DNA of 64,000 bases from an uncultured bacterium (GTDB taxonomy: Bacteria; Verrucomicrobiota; Lentisphaeria; Victivallales; UBA1829): contig URKJ01000025.1 in NCBI GenBank assembly GCA_900548385.1, positions 4,684 to 68,683 on the forward strand, read 5' to 3'. Each line of letters begins with the position of its first letter. Within the stretch, counting starts at the first letter, position 1. Positions 34,805 to 43,300 of this stretch are shown piece by piece. The notes beneath the pieces were generated by a model. That model was not told the DNA's origin and made no database searches. It saw only the letters and a program-made list of their open reading frames with translations. Both the position numbers and the translations under genes were made by a program.

Positions 34805-35712
34805 GCCAGGATTCCTTTCGTTTTCAGGTGCCGGTAACAGGCAAGATCGCATTTTCTGCCGCACAGGCACGGTGCATAACCGGTCGATCTGCTCGGCAGA
34901 AAATCAAGTTTTTTATAGATGGCGCGTGCACTTTCGCGGTCGAATTGCTTTTCGCCGTTGAGAATCGCCACGCGGTCGGGATCGTCTTTCAGGAATTCTT
35001 CCGTCATGAACGGATTGGACTTGTGGGCGCCCCGGTAGTAAACCGCGCATTGCCATGTGTTTACGTCGCCGTCCTGTTTGATGGCGTGTCCGGGACACGC
35101 TTCCGCGCATTCTCCGCAACCGTCGCAGAGCTGCCGGTTAAACGGCGGGTCGCACGCCAGCGGGGCGTCGGTCACGATGAACACAAAGCGGACGAACGGT
35201 CCGAACTGCGGCGTGATGACGTTGCCTTTCACGCTGACGGAGCCGAGTCCGCAGATTTCCGCAGACCGGGCGAAATCCATGATAATGTCCGGTACGGGTT
35301 TCCCGGGCGCGACCGGTTCGGCGTGCGCCAGTTCATAGGTGTCGATCAGTTCGGGGTTGGTGGTGTGGTCGCCTTTGATGCGCAGGTTGGAAACGTTGCG
35401 CTGGAGACAGGCGTCATACCCTTCGTCTTCGATCAGCCCGCCCATTTTCAGCAGGAATATTTCGGCAAATTCCTCGTCGATGTATTTCACTCCGAGCTGG
35501 GTATAGTTGAAAAACTGCGAGCCCTGATCCATGGTGCGGTAGAGCGCACGCGGGACGCGGAAGCCGCATCCGATCACGCATTTCGCGGCGGGCAGGATTT
35601 TCCGCGGGTCCCGCTGGGGAATGGTTCCTTCGTACAGGGAAATATCTCCGATCCCGACGATGTCGGCGCCGAACTCCAGCGCCTTCTTTTTGATCAATTC
35701 AGCAGTAAGCAT
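34801..35712 (-). CDS. QueG/reductive-dehalogenase-like 4Fe-4S protein, paralogue 2
   Basis: 303 residues from the ATG at 35712, with AAGGA 6 bases upstream; the open frame to 35925 overlaps the preceding gene and has no site. Family motifs are GADIVGIGDISLYEG, LPAAKCVIGCGFRVPR and FGPFVRFVFIVTDAPL. Cys196/199/202/206 form the first 4Fe-4S motif; Cys284/288/292 plus Cys222 (TWQCAVYY) the likely second. It is the shortest of the three and ends at the second cluster. The stop overlaps the next start (ATGA) and the gap from paralogue 1 is only 11 bases, so the three are co-translated. Confidence 0.75.
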   Translation of the reverse strand: MLTAELIKKKALEFGADIVGIGDISLYEGTIPQRDPRKILPAAKCVIGCGFRVPRALYRTMDQGSQFFNYTQLGVKYIDEEFAEIFLLKMGGLIEDEGYDACLQRNVSNLRIKGDHTTNPELIDTYELAHAEPVAPGKPVPDIIMDFARSAEICGLGSVSVKGNVITPQFGPFVRFVFIVTDAPLACDPPFNRQLCDGCGECAEACPGHAIKQDGDVNTWQCAVYYRGAHKSNPFMTEEFLKDDPDRVAILNGEKQFDRESARAIYKKLDFLPSRSTGYAPCLCGRKCDLACYRHLKTKGILA

Positions 35713-35723
35713 AACGGTTCCTT

Positions 35724-36791
35724 TCAGCGGTCCATGATCCAGCGTTTTCCGGTGCGGAGCGGGGATTTGAAGCGGTTTGCCATACATCCGCCTTTCTTTT
35801 CGAGCATACTCACACAGGCGCGGATGCATCCGCCGCATTTCGCCATATTGTAGCCGACCCAGGTCGGGAAATATTTTTCGAGCGCTCCATAGACTTTCAT
35901 GATCTCGGCCTCGCTGGCTTTGCATTTGCCTTCGAGAAGATCCAGCTCGCCGTTTTCGTTTTTATCGAACACCTCTTTCGGGACGAACGGGTTGTAATGG
36001 CGTCCGGCATGGGTGTAGAATGCATAGCATTTCCATTCATCAAGTTTGCCCCATTCGCATTTCTTGCCGCCGATATAAACGGTGATGCTCTCTTTCGGGT
36101 CGAGGCACTGACCGGGACATTCGCGGACGCACGCCATGCAGCGGCGGCAGATCGCGGGGCCGCTGTACAGCGGGTCCGGTTCGAGCGGAGCGTCGGTGAA
36201 GATGAACGCAACCCGCTGCAGCGGCCCGAATTCCGCGGTCAGGAACATCTTGCTCCAGCCGATCTCGCCGAGTCCGCACGCAACTGCCGCCAGACGGAAG
36301 TGAAACTGAAGGTCCGGAGCGACCGAGCCTTCCCGTGCGGGACGCGTAAACTGCACCGAACGGTGGTGTGCGGCTTTGGTTTTCGCCTGTTCGTTGATTT
36401 CGATCTGTTCTTCGGGCGACAGCGTATTGCCGGGCGATCCGTCCATGTCGGAAACGACGCCGCGGGCTCCGGTGTTCCGGTAAACCGCCGCTTCGTAGCC
36501 GTGGTCTTCGATCAGTTTGCCGACCTGATAGAGCACCGCCGGCGCATAGATCTCGTTGATTCCGCCGTATGCCATCGACGGATACTGATAGAATTGGGTT
36601 CCTTCTTCGATTCCGCGTTGGACGCCGCGGGGAATGCGGAACACCATTCCGATCACTGTTTTGGCTTCGGGGAAGATGTATCTCGGATCCATCTCCTTCG
36701 GGGCGCCCTCGAAGCGGTCCATACTGCCGATCCCGCAGAGATCAGCCCCGGCGGCAAGAGCCGCTTTCTTCACCATTTCACTGGTCAGCAT
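35724..36791 (-). CDS. QueG/reductive-dehalogenase-like 4Fe-4S protein, paralogue 1
   Basis: 355 residues. The same N-terminal module is present (GADLCGIGSMDRFEG, FPEAKTVIGMVFRIPRG, FGPLQRVAFIFTDAPL) with an insertion near residues 110-155. Cys215/218/221/225 (CRRCMACVRECPGQC) bind cluster one; Cys319/322/326 (CGGCIRAC) with Cys255 (EWKCYAFY) probably cluster two. Spacing in the second motif is CxxC-xxx-C, unlike CxxxCxxxC in the two paralogues, so it is the most divergent copy. The start overlaps the end of the U32-like gene by 7 bases. Confidence 0.75.
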   Translation of the reverse strand: MLTSEMVKKAALAAGADLCGIGSMDRFEGAPKEMDPRYIFPEAKTVIGMVFRIPRGVQRGIEEGTQFYQYPSMAYGGINEIYAPAVLYQVGKLIEDHGYEAAVYRNTGARGVVSDMDGSPGNTLSPEEQIEINEQAKTKAAHHRSVQFTRPAREGSVAPDLQFHFRLAAVACGLGEIGWSKMFLTAEFGPLQRVAFIFTDAPLEPDPLYSGPAICRRCMACVRECPGQCLDPKESITVYIGGKKCEWGKLDEWKCYAFYTHAGRHYNPFVPKEVFDKNENGELDLLEGKCKASEAEIMKVYGALEKYFPTWVGYNMAKCGGCIRACVSMLEKKGGCMANRFKSPLRTGKRWIMDR

Positions 36792-37822
36792 GAAACAATT
36801 CCTCCTGATTCAAGTATGTGTTTGGCGTTGTTGAATACCGTTTTGCAGTAGTCGCACGTTCCGCAGTTTTTCGGACAGTTCAGAACGTGTTTTCCGAATT
36901 CCGGCGGAATCCGGCTGTTTTCAAGAACTGCCGGATAAAAGGCTTCCGCGTGATTCGGCTCCATCAGTTCCATCAGGTTTCCGCTGTACGAACCGTTCAG
37001 ATAGGCGTCCATCACGCGGACCGGATTCCGGTTGGTGCGCGTTGCCAGTTTCACCGCATCAAAATAAGGCTCGTACAGCGGAATATCTTCCGGACGGATG
37101 AAATTGGTGTCGCGGAGATACTGCTCCTGCCTGCTGCGGTCCCTGAGATAATCGTGACAGATGCCGCGGAATTCGTATGCGTTGTCCATTGCGCGGATTT
37201 CCTGTTCATGCGCGACGAGATTGTCATGAAAATTGTGGGCGGAACAGTGATTCAGGCATCCGCTGTTCGCCAGCAGATAAAGGCGTTTTCCATTGTCGTC
37301 GCACCATAGTTTCAGTTCCCGGATGCGGGAAAGACTGCGGTTGTAATCGCGGTTCATATAATAGCCGTCGAAATACGGAGCAACATAATCCATTCCCTGT
37401 ACGGTACCGATCTCCATATTGACCGAGGCACGGATTTCCAGTCCGGCGAAGTTCGCTTTGAGGAATTTGCCGATCAGCGGCGAGGAGGTCGTTACGGAAC
37501 GCAGCAGAAACCGGTTCGCCAGATAATCCACGGCGTTTCCGGTTTTTTCAAAAAACGCGCGCGACTGACTGTCTTTCCCGTAGCAGTTCCCGTTCAGCAG
37601 CAGATTCAGCCCGATTCCTTCCTCCGACAGCAGAGTTAAATCACTTGTGAGCATATTTTGCGCTTCGAACGGTTGAAGAGTGCTCTGCTCCAGCGGAACG
37701 CCGCGTCCGGTCGGAATATCCCCCCACGGGAAATAGACCTCATGGATTTGCGTTTTCCCGCGCACAACCGCCGGAATCAGTTCCTGCCGTGCGTTCAGTT
37801 GATAACCGACCATGAATTTCAT
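36785..37822 (-). CDS. U32-like TIM-barrel protein with iron-sulfur cysteine motifs
   Basis: 345 residues. The central LLANSGCLNHCSAHNFHDNL (Cys189, Cys193) and Cys222, followed by FIRPEDIPLYEPYFDAVKLA, match the general plan of U32 (UbiU/UbiV/RlhA-type) proteins, which carry 4Fe-4S clusters and take part in O2-independent hydroxylation. A second cysteine set at the end (Cys316/320/323/326, CPKNCGTCDYC) could bind another cluster. It is promoter-proximal in the operon with the three QueG-like proteins. The family call is from pattern memory, not a search; a radical-SAM-unlike peptidase relative is the alternative. Confidence 0.6.
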   Translation of the reverse strand: MKFMVGYQLNARQELIPAVVRGKTQIHEVYFPWGDIPTGRGVPLEQSTLQPFEAQNMLTSDLTLLSEEGIGLNLLLNGNCYGKDSQSRAFFEKTGNAVDYLANRFLLRSVTTSSPLIGKFLKANFAGLEIRASVNMEIGTVQGMDYVAPYFDGYYMNRDYNRSLSRIRELKLWCDDNGKRLYLLANSGCLNHCSAHNFHDNLVAHEQEIRAMDNAYEFRGICHDYLRDRSRQEQYLRDTNFIRPEDIPLYEPYFDAVKLATRTNRNPVRVMDAYLNGSYSGNLMELMEPNHAEAFYPAVLENSRIPPEFGKHVLNCPKNCGTCDYCKTVFNNAKHILESGGIVSC

Positions 37823-37856
37823 CGTTTCACATCCGGATCTTTCCGATTTCTGTTTA

Positions 37857-37876
37857 TTTAATCACCACTGATTTAA
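37857..37876. promoter_or_regulatory. LacI-type operator of the U32/Fe-S operon
   Basis: TTTAATCACC-ACTGATTTAA, partially palindromic, shares the core TCACCRCTGA (9 of 10 bases) with the operator at 24491-24510. It sits just downstream of the -10 box of the minus-strand promoter, as in the LacI case. Confidence 0.55.
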
Positions 37877-37904
37877 TTATACACCGTAAAGGAAAATAAA
37901 TCAA
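37876..37904 (-). promoter_or_regulatory. Sigma70-type promoter of the U32/Fe-S operon
   Basis: On the minus strand: TTGATT (37904-37899), 17-base spacer, TATAAT (37881-37876), 53 bases before the U32-like start. Confidence 0.7.
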
Positions 37905-37971
37905 CCTCTCAACGGAAAAAAATACGGAAATTCCAATTTTTCCGTTCTGCCGCCGTCGGAAACAGGTAGTA

Positions 37972-37982
37972 TGACATAGTCA
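37972..37982. promoter_or_regulatory. TGAC-ATA-GTCA palindrome, copy 1 (candidate GntR-SBP operator)
   Basis: Perfect 4+4 inverted repeat around ATA, identical to the copy at 38030-38040 and followed at 37985 by a further TGACTAT half-like element. Confidence 0.6.
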
Positions 37983-38028
37983 GAGTGACTATTTTCAACA
38001 AAATCTGCTTTTTTTCAAAAAAGAGGGG

Positions 38029-38056
38029 TTGACATAGTCAAAAAATATGTTATAAT
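38029..38056 (+). promoter_or_regulatory. Sigma70-type promoter of the GntR-SBP regulator
   Basis: TTGACA (38029-38034), 16-base spacer, TATAAT (38051-38056), 28 bases before the ATG at 38085. The -35 box is embedded in the second TGACATAGTCA palindrome. Confidence 0.75.
38030..38040. promoter_or_regulatory. TGAC-ATA-GTCA palindrome, copy 2, over the -35 box
   Basis: Same 11-base sequence as the copy at 37972-37982, 58 bases away (about 5.5 helix turns). Its overlap with TTGACA makes autorepression the simplest reading. Confidence 0.6.
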
Positions 38057-38084
38057 TAATAAAAAAGCGGAAGTGGAGAAACAG

Positions 38085-39422
38085 ATGACCAACGATAGCG
38101 TTCGCGACAGAATCCTGATGGAAATCGAGAAAGGGAAACTGCCTTCCGGCGGCAAGCTGGCGGGAGCCAGAGAACTGGCCCGGAAGTACAAGGTTTCATT
38201 TCCGATGGTCCAGTGCGCCGTATCCCTGCTGGAGCAGGACGGCATTCTGGAGTGCCGCCCGAGGCGCGGGACATTTGTCCGCGATGACTGGCAGAACCGT
38301 CTGGTCCGCAATCATGTCGTTTTCTTCCGAAACAATCTGCCGTGGATCTCCGGTTTCCGCAAGCTGCTGCAGAAAGAACTGCCCGGTCTGCGCTTCTGTA
38401 CAGGATTCCGGCGCGGCATGTTTGAACTGCGCACGACTTTTACGATTCAGCAGGAACGGGAACAGTATATGGATCTTTCCCCGTATATTCCCGCGGAATT
38501 GCGGAGAGAGGAGAATTGTTTTCAGGCGCCGTTCAAAGAATTCCGGGAACCGGATGGACGGCTGTTCGGGATTCCGTTTATTTTTTCGCCGCGCGTCATG
38601 TTCTTCAACCGCCGGATTCTGTGTCAGGCCGGGATTCCCGAACCGGTCGAAGGATGGAGTTGGGAACAGTTTCTTGATCTTCTCCGGGCTCTGTGCGGAA
38701 AACTGCCGCCGGACTCGGTGTTCAGCTACTCGGATGCTCCGTTTTTCTGGATGAATTTCATTTTCCGTGCGGGCGGGAGGCTGATCGACCGGAACGGCGG
38801 TGCGGGAGTGCGCGTTTTGCTGGACTCGCCCGGCGTGGTCCGCGGGATGCAGTGTCTGCGGCAGCTCCGGAACGTGCTGGGGATCTCCGGAATGCAGAGC
38901 GAACGGATCAGTTTTGACAGCGGCAGAGTCGCGTTTGCCGTCGGCGACCGCGAACTTTATGCGAAATGCCGTTCCGTCGGATTCGATGATTTCGGAACGG
39001 TTCCGCTTCCGGCCATCCCCGGCGGAGTGTCTGTGACGGCTCAGGCAACGGATCTGATCTGCATCCGCCGGGAGTGTGCGGACGAATCTCTGGCGGAACA
39101 GTATGTGCGTTTTATGCTGAGCGAACGCGTTCAGAACCTTGTCGGCAGGGCGTCTTACGGGATCCCTGTGCTGAAAAAGGCCGCCGCCGCAAGTTTCCGG
39201 AAAGAGGATCCGCGCGATGCCGTTCTGTTCCGGGAGATGGAGCATATTTCGGCGGAATACAACGTTGATTCTTCAGAGCTTTCCGTACTGATCTATTACG
39301 GCATGATCCGCATTCTCTGCTCGGAACGTCCGCTGGAAGAGGCTTTGCAGGAGTTCGCCGGGGCTCTGAGGATCTTGATTGACACGAAAAACGATCTGTC
39401 GATGCACGGGATGCCCCGTTGA
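38085..39422 (+). CDS. GntR-type DNA-binding domain fused to an extracellular solute-binding-protein fold
   Basis: 445 residues from the ATG at 38085 (GGAG 6 bases upstream; a GTG at 38073 overlaps that site). Residues 1-70 are a GntR winged helix (GARELARKYKVSFPMVQ, RPRRGTFVR). Residues about 75-430 look like a family 1 solute-binding protein of sugar ABC systems: ELRREENCF-FKEFREPDGRLFGIPF, MFFNRRILCQAGIPEPVEGWSWEQF, and LAEQYVRFMLSERVQNLVG. There is no signal peptide, so the binding fold is used as a cytoplasmic effector domain. It is divergent from the U32/Fe-S operon and 28 bases upstream of a pseudopilin and two large secreted proteins. Confidence 0.82.
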   Translation: MTNDSVRDRILMEIEKGKLPSGGKLAGARELARKYKVSFPMVQCAVSLLEQDGILECRPRRGTFVRDDWQNRLVRNHVVFFRNNLPWISGFRKLLQKELPGLRFCTGFRRGMFELRTTFTIQQEREQYMDLSPYIPAELRREENCFQAPFKEFREPDGRLFGIPFIFSPRVMFFNRRILCQAGIPEPVEGWSWEQFLDLLRALCGKLPPDSVFSYSDAPFFWMNFIFRAGGRLIDRNGGAGVRVLLDSPGVVRGMQCLRQLRNVLGISGMQSERISFDSGRVAFAVGDRELYAKCRSVGFDDFGTVPLPAIPGGVSVTAQATDLICIRRECADESLAEQYVRFMLSERVQNLVGRASYGIPVLKKAAAASFRKEDPRDAVLFREMEHISAEYNVDSSELSVLIYYGMIRILCSERPLEEALQEFAGALRILIDTKNDLSMHGMPR

Positions 39423-39450
39423 TTCATAAAACCAATAAAAGAAGGATATA

Positions 39451-40338
39451 ATGATGAAAAAACAGAAAAAATGCTGGAAACAGGCCGGAGCTGTCCGGAG
39501 AGGCAGGCGGGGCGGAAGAATGAGTTTCACCCTTATAGAACTCCTCGTGGTGATTTCTATCATTGCCGTGCTTGTCAGTCTTCTGCTTTCCGCTCTTGGA
39601 GCGGCGCGGGAGCGTGGGCGGAGTGTTTCGTGTATGAACAATCTCAAGCAATGCGGAGTCGGAGCTATCGGATATACGGACGACAGTGACGGATGGTATC
39701 CGCCGTCCTATTTTGCCCCGGTCGATTCTGCCGTGCCGGACCGTCTCGGACATCCGATGCTGGACCGGAATTTTGAGAATCAGGGACTCAGCTGGATTTA
39801 TTTCATGACGCCCGTTTATAACGATTCCCTGAAATATATCCGGACGGATATCCGCAAACGGAACAATGCGCTGGTCTGCCCTTCGGATCCTGATCCGGTA
39901 CGGAACGCGTCTGCTTCCCTGGTCGTATATGCCGGTTACGCTGCCAACGGTCATGTTACCGGATATTTCTGGAATGCCGCCCGGATGTCATGGATGAGAA
40001 ACAGTGATTTCGGGAAAAACAGGGAAATTCTGCACAAGGGCAATCCGGCGCAGGCCGCTTTGTATGTGGAAGTGGACAACAGCCGCAAGGGGGCGTCCCG
40101 CTATCTGGTCCGGGAGCGCAACTGGAACGATGTGGAATCCGCGAATTCGGCAAACTGGATGAATCTGAACAATTCTCCTGCCGGACTCGGCGCCCGGCAC
40201 GGGCTCGCCATGTCCACGGTATTCTGTGACGGGCATGTGAAACAGATCAAAGCTCCGATCGTGAACAACGTCAGCTCTTCCCAGAAGTATGTATACTGGC
40301 TGGATCCGTTCATGCCGGATCAGAACAACTTGTATTGA
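39451..40338 (+). CDS. Pseudopilin-like protein with H-x9-DG tail (295 residues)
   Basis: After a long basic leader (about 25 residues) comes MSFTLIELLVVISIIAVLVS, the prepilin cleavage/methylation motif. The tail HGLAMSTVFCDGHV is a full H-x9-DG. AAGGA lies 5 bases before the first of two adjacent ATGs. Its stop (40336-40338) is 14 bases before the start of the 1290-residue protein, so the two are probably co-translated. Confidence 0.86.
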   Translation: MMKKQKKCWKQAGAVRRGRRGGRMSFTLIELLVVISIIAVLVSLLLSALGAARERGRSVSCMNNLKQCGVGAIGYTDDSDGWYPPSYFAPVDSAVPDRLGHPMLDRNFENQGLSWIYFMTPVYNDSLKYIRTDIRKRNNALVCPSDPDPVRNASASLVVYAGYAANGHVTGYFWNAARMSWMRNSDFGKNREILHKGNPAQAALYVEVDNSRKGASRYLVRERNWNDVESANSANWMNLNNSPAGLGARHGLAMSTVFCDGHVKQIKAPIVNNVSSSQKYVYWLDPFMPDQNNLY

Positions 40339-40352
40339 TGAGGAAACGGATC

Positions 40353-43300
40353 ATGAAGTTTTTGCTGAACCTGTTCTGTGTGTGCCTGTCGGCCGCCGCG
40401 TTTGCGGGCGGGTGGGCGTTTCCCGATTTCTCCCGGCGTACCGCACTGGATGCCGGTTTTCACCGTTATCCGGCGAATCAGCCGGTGGAACTTGCGCTGG
40501 ATTTGGACCGTTTCTGCAAGGCCGCAGGAATAGAGCCGTCCGGGCTGTCGGAGTTTGCGCTTGCCGCGGAAGTCTCCGGCAAATCGTTCCCGGTTCCGCA
40601 TACGGCCGGAACGGTGTCGCCGGAAAGCCGGGTCCTGAATTTGCGTTTCCGGATGCCGGAGCGGTATGACCGCCTGATGCTTTATTTCGATGGACGCGGA
40701 AACATGCCGTCCATTCCGCCATCCGACAATCTGCTGAACGGTGTGCTGGAACGGGAATCGCTCCGCAAGTGGCGGGCGTCGCATCCGGCGGTCCGGATGG
40801 AACATACGGGAACCGGACTGCTTTGGCGGCTGACCGGGACGGAACAGGTCCGGTCCGGCGCTTTTCTGTTTTCCGAGCGGGTGGTCCCGCTTCCGGCGGG
40901 GTTGAAACCCGGATTGCCTGTTTATCTGGAATTGGATGCGGTATCCTGCTCCGCTGTCCTGTTTCCCCTGCTTCTGAGTGTGGATCAGTTGGACGCCGGA
41001 GGAAAGCGGGTCGGGGAAAAAGTGTTTGATCAGCGCTGGACAACGGTTCAGACCGTTCCGGGAAAACCGCTTATTCTCCGTCAGGGCGGTCATCTTGATC
41101 CGCGGGCCAGAAGCATCCGGGTTCAGATCGGGGCATGCCGCAACAACGAGCCGAAGCGTTATAATGCGGACGGTGCGCTGATCCCGGATCGTTCCGCGGT
41201 GCTTCCAGGTCTGAAGATCATGCGGATGGAGATCCGTGCCGGATACCGGATGTCATTTCCGGGAGCCAATCCGGCATTGTATACGGAGGGGGATGTTCCG
41301 GGAAGCTCGGCTTTGAAACTTGGCGGACATACTGCGGCGCTGTACAACAATTTTCCGTCCACTGTGTGGAGTGAGTCGATGACTCCCCGTTCGCAGGAGA
41401 GCTGGTTCTGGCCTCTTGCCGACGGGACGCTGGAACTGCGGATCCGTCCCGAATGGGAACGGAAAACGGTGGTTCTTGCGGAAAATACGAAAAACCGCCG
41501 GAAGCCGTTTTTGAAATTGAGCTATGATCCGGAGAGGAAGCGTCTGCTTCTGGAAATGAATGACTGCGCGGGCAAATCGCTGACGCAGGCGGTTCCCTGC
41601 GTGCTTCCATCCGGGAAATGGCATCATCTTGCCGTTGCATGGGGGGCTGCGGATGGTGTCGGGCTTTTCGCAAACGGGAAGCGGATTCTGAAATCCGGAT
41701 TCAAACCGGCTCCGTTTGCCATTCACCGGAAAGATTCGGCGGGAAAACTGGCGGAATATACCGCATTCGGTGCGGATTGCGGACGGTTTCACAATGCTCT
41801 GGACCGGGCGGGAAGTATGCCGTTCCTGAAAGGTGCGCTGGACAGTGTGCGGGTTTCAAAGAAGATCCGTTACCGGGAAGATTTTACGCCGGGAAAACGT
41901 TTGCCGGTCGATTCGGACACCTGTGCGGCGTTTGACTATGAACGGAATTTTGACGGAGTTTCCGGGATCGGACCGCGCCGGATCTCCGGGAGCATTTATG
42001 CCGCGGATGTTCCGCCGCGCGCCGATGTGTTCACCGTGGAACACCGCAGCGGAAAAACGGAGGTCTGCCGCTATGCGCCGGACCGGATTCCGGAAGACAA
42101 TATGCCGCAGAATCTGCTGTGCCGGACCGCCTATCCGGTCGTTCCGTCCGCAGAGGATTTTCATACCGCCCGCACGGACCGCAGGGCTGGAAAACGAATG
42201 AAAGACGGAGAGGTTTTCAAGGTTTCCGCTTCAGCCGGCAGTGTGATGAACTGGGTTGAAATTGCGTGTCCGCCGGACGGCAGGCCGTTATCCGCACCGT
42301 TTCTCCGCAAACCGGGAGAGGTGGATCCGCGTTCTTACGGGAATATTGCCCGGAGCCTTGATCTGAGCGATTGCACGACGCCGCACGGGAAAGTGCGGAA
42401 AGCGTTTGATTTCATGATCCGCTCCACCGACTATTTTACATTTCAGGGTGCGGAGTTCCGGAAAGGAGAGAACGTGCCGTATACTGCGGAAAGTGCGTCG
42501 CTGCTTGCAATCAACAGTTATGCTTGCTTCGAGTGCGGACCGCTGAATACGATCGCATCGGGCATTTTCATCAACAGTCTTGGCTATCCGGCTGTTCTGA
42601 CATTCGGGAATGCGCATCTGTTTCAGCAGGTCTGGCTGAACGGCAAACCGCGGGTGTTCGATCTTTCCGCCCAACAGTATTTTCCCTCCCGCGATATGGA
42701 CGATGCCGCGAGTCTGGAGGAGTTGGAAACGGATATTTATCTTCTCGCGCGGACAAGGAAGCCGGTTGATTCGGCAAGTCATTTCTACCGGATGGGAAAC
42801 CGCGGAGTGCATACGGCGATGCCGCTTCCGTCGGAACGTCTTGCCTATACCCTGTACCCCGGCGAGAGCTTCCGGTATTATCTGGCGAGCAACGGCGAGA
42901 GCAACGACCTCAATGTTCCCGGCTGGAGGGACAAGGCGATGCAGCTCTGCGAGGCGACTTGGACCGATGTGCGGAAAGAAACCGGAGCGGGCGGCAGGAT
43001 CGGGCGGGTCGTCCAGCGTCCTTTGCCGCACACGGCGACCGGACTTTTCCGCTATTCCGGGCGGGTGGATGCCGCAAACGGAGCATTCCGAATGGTCAAC
43101 GACCGGAGTTTCTGCTACCGGATCGACTCCCCGTATACGATCATCCGCGGGGCTTACCGGAGCGGAGACCCCGGTGCGGAATTTGAATTGTCGTGGAACA
43201 ACGGGAAGAACTGGCGGAAACTGGAGTCCCGGAATGGTGTCTGTACCATTACGCTTCCGCTTCGCGGCAGACATGCGGCGTTGCTGAGAGTGACGACTCC

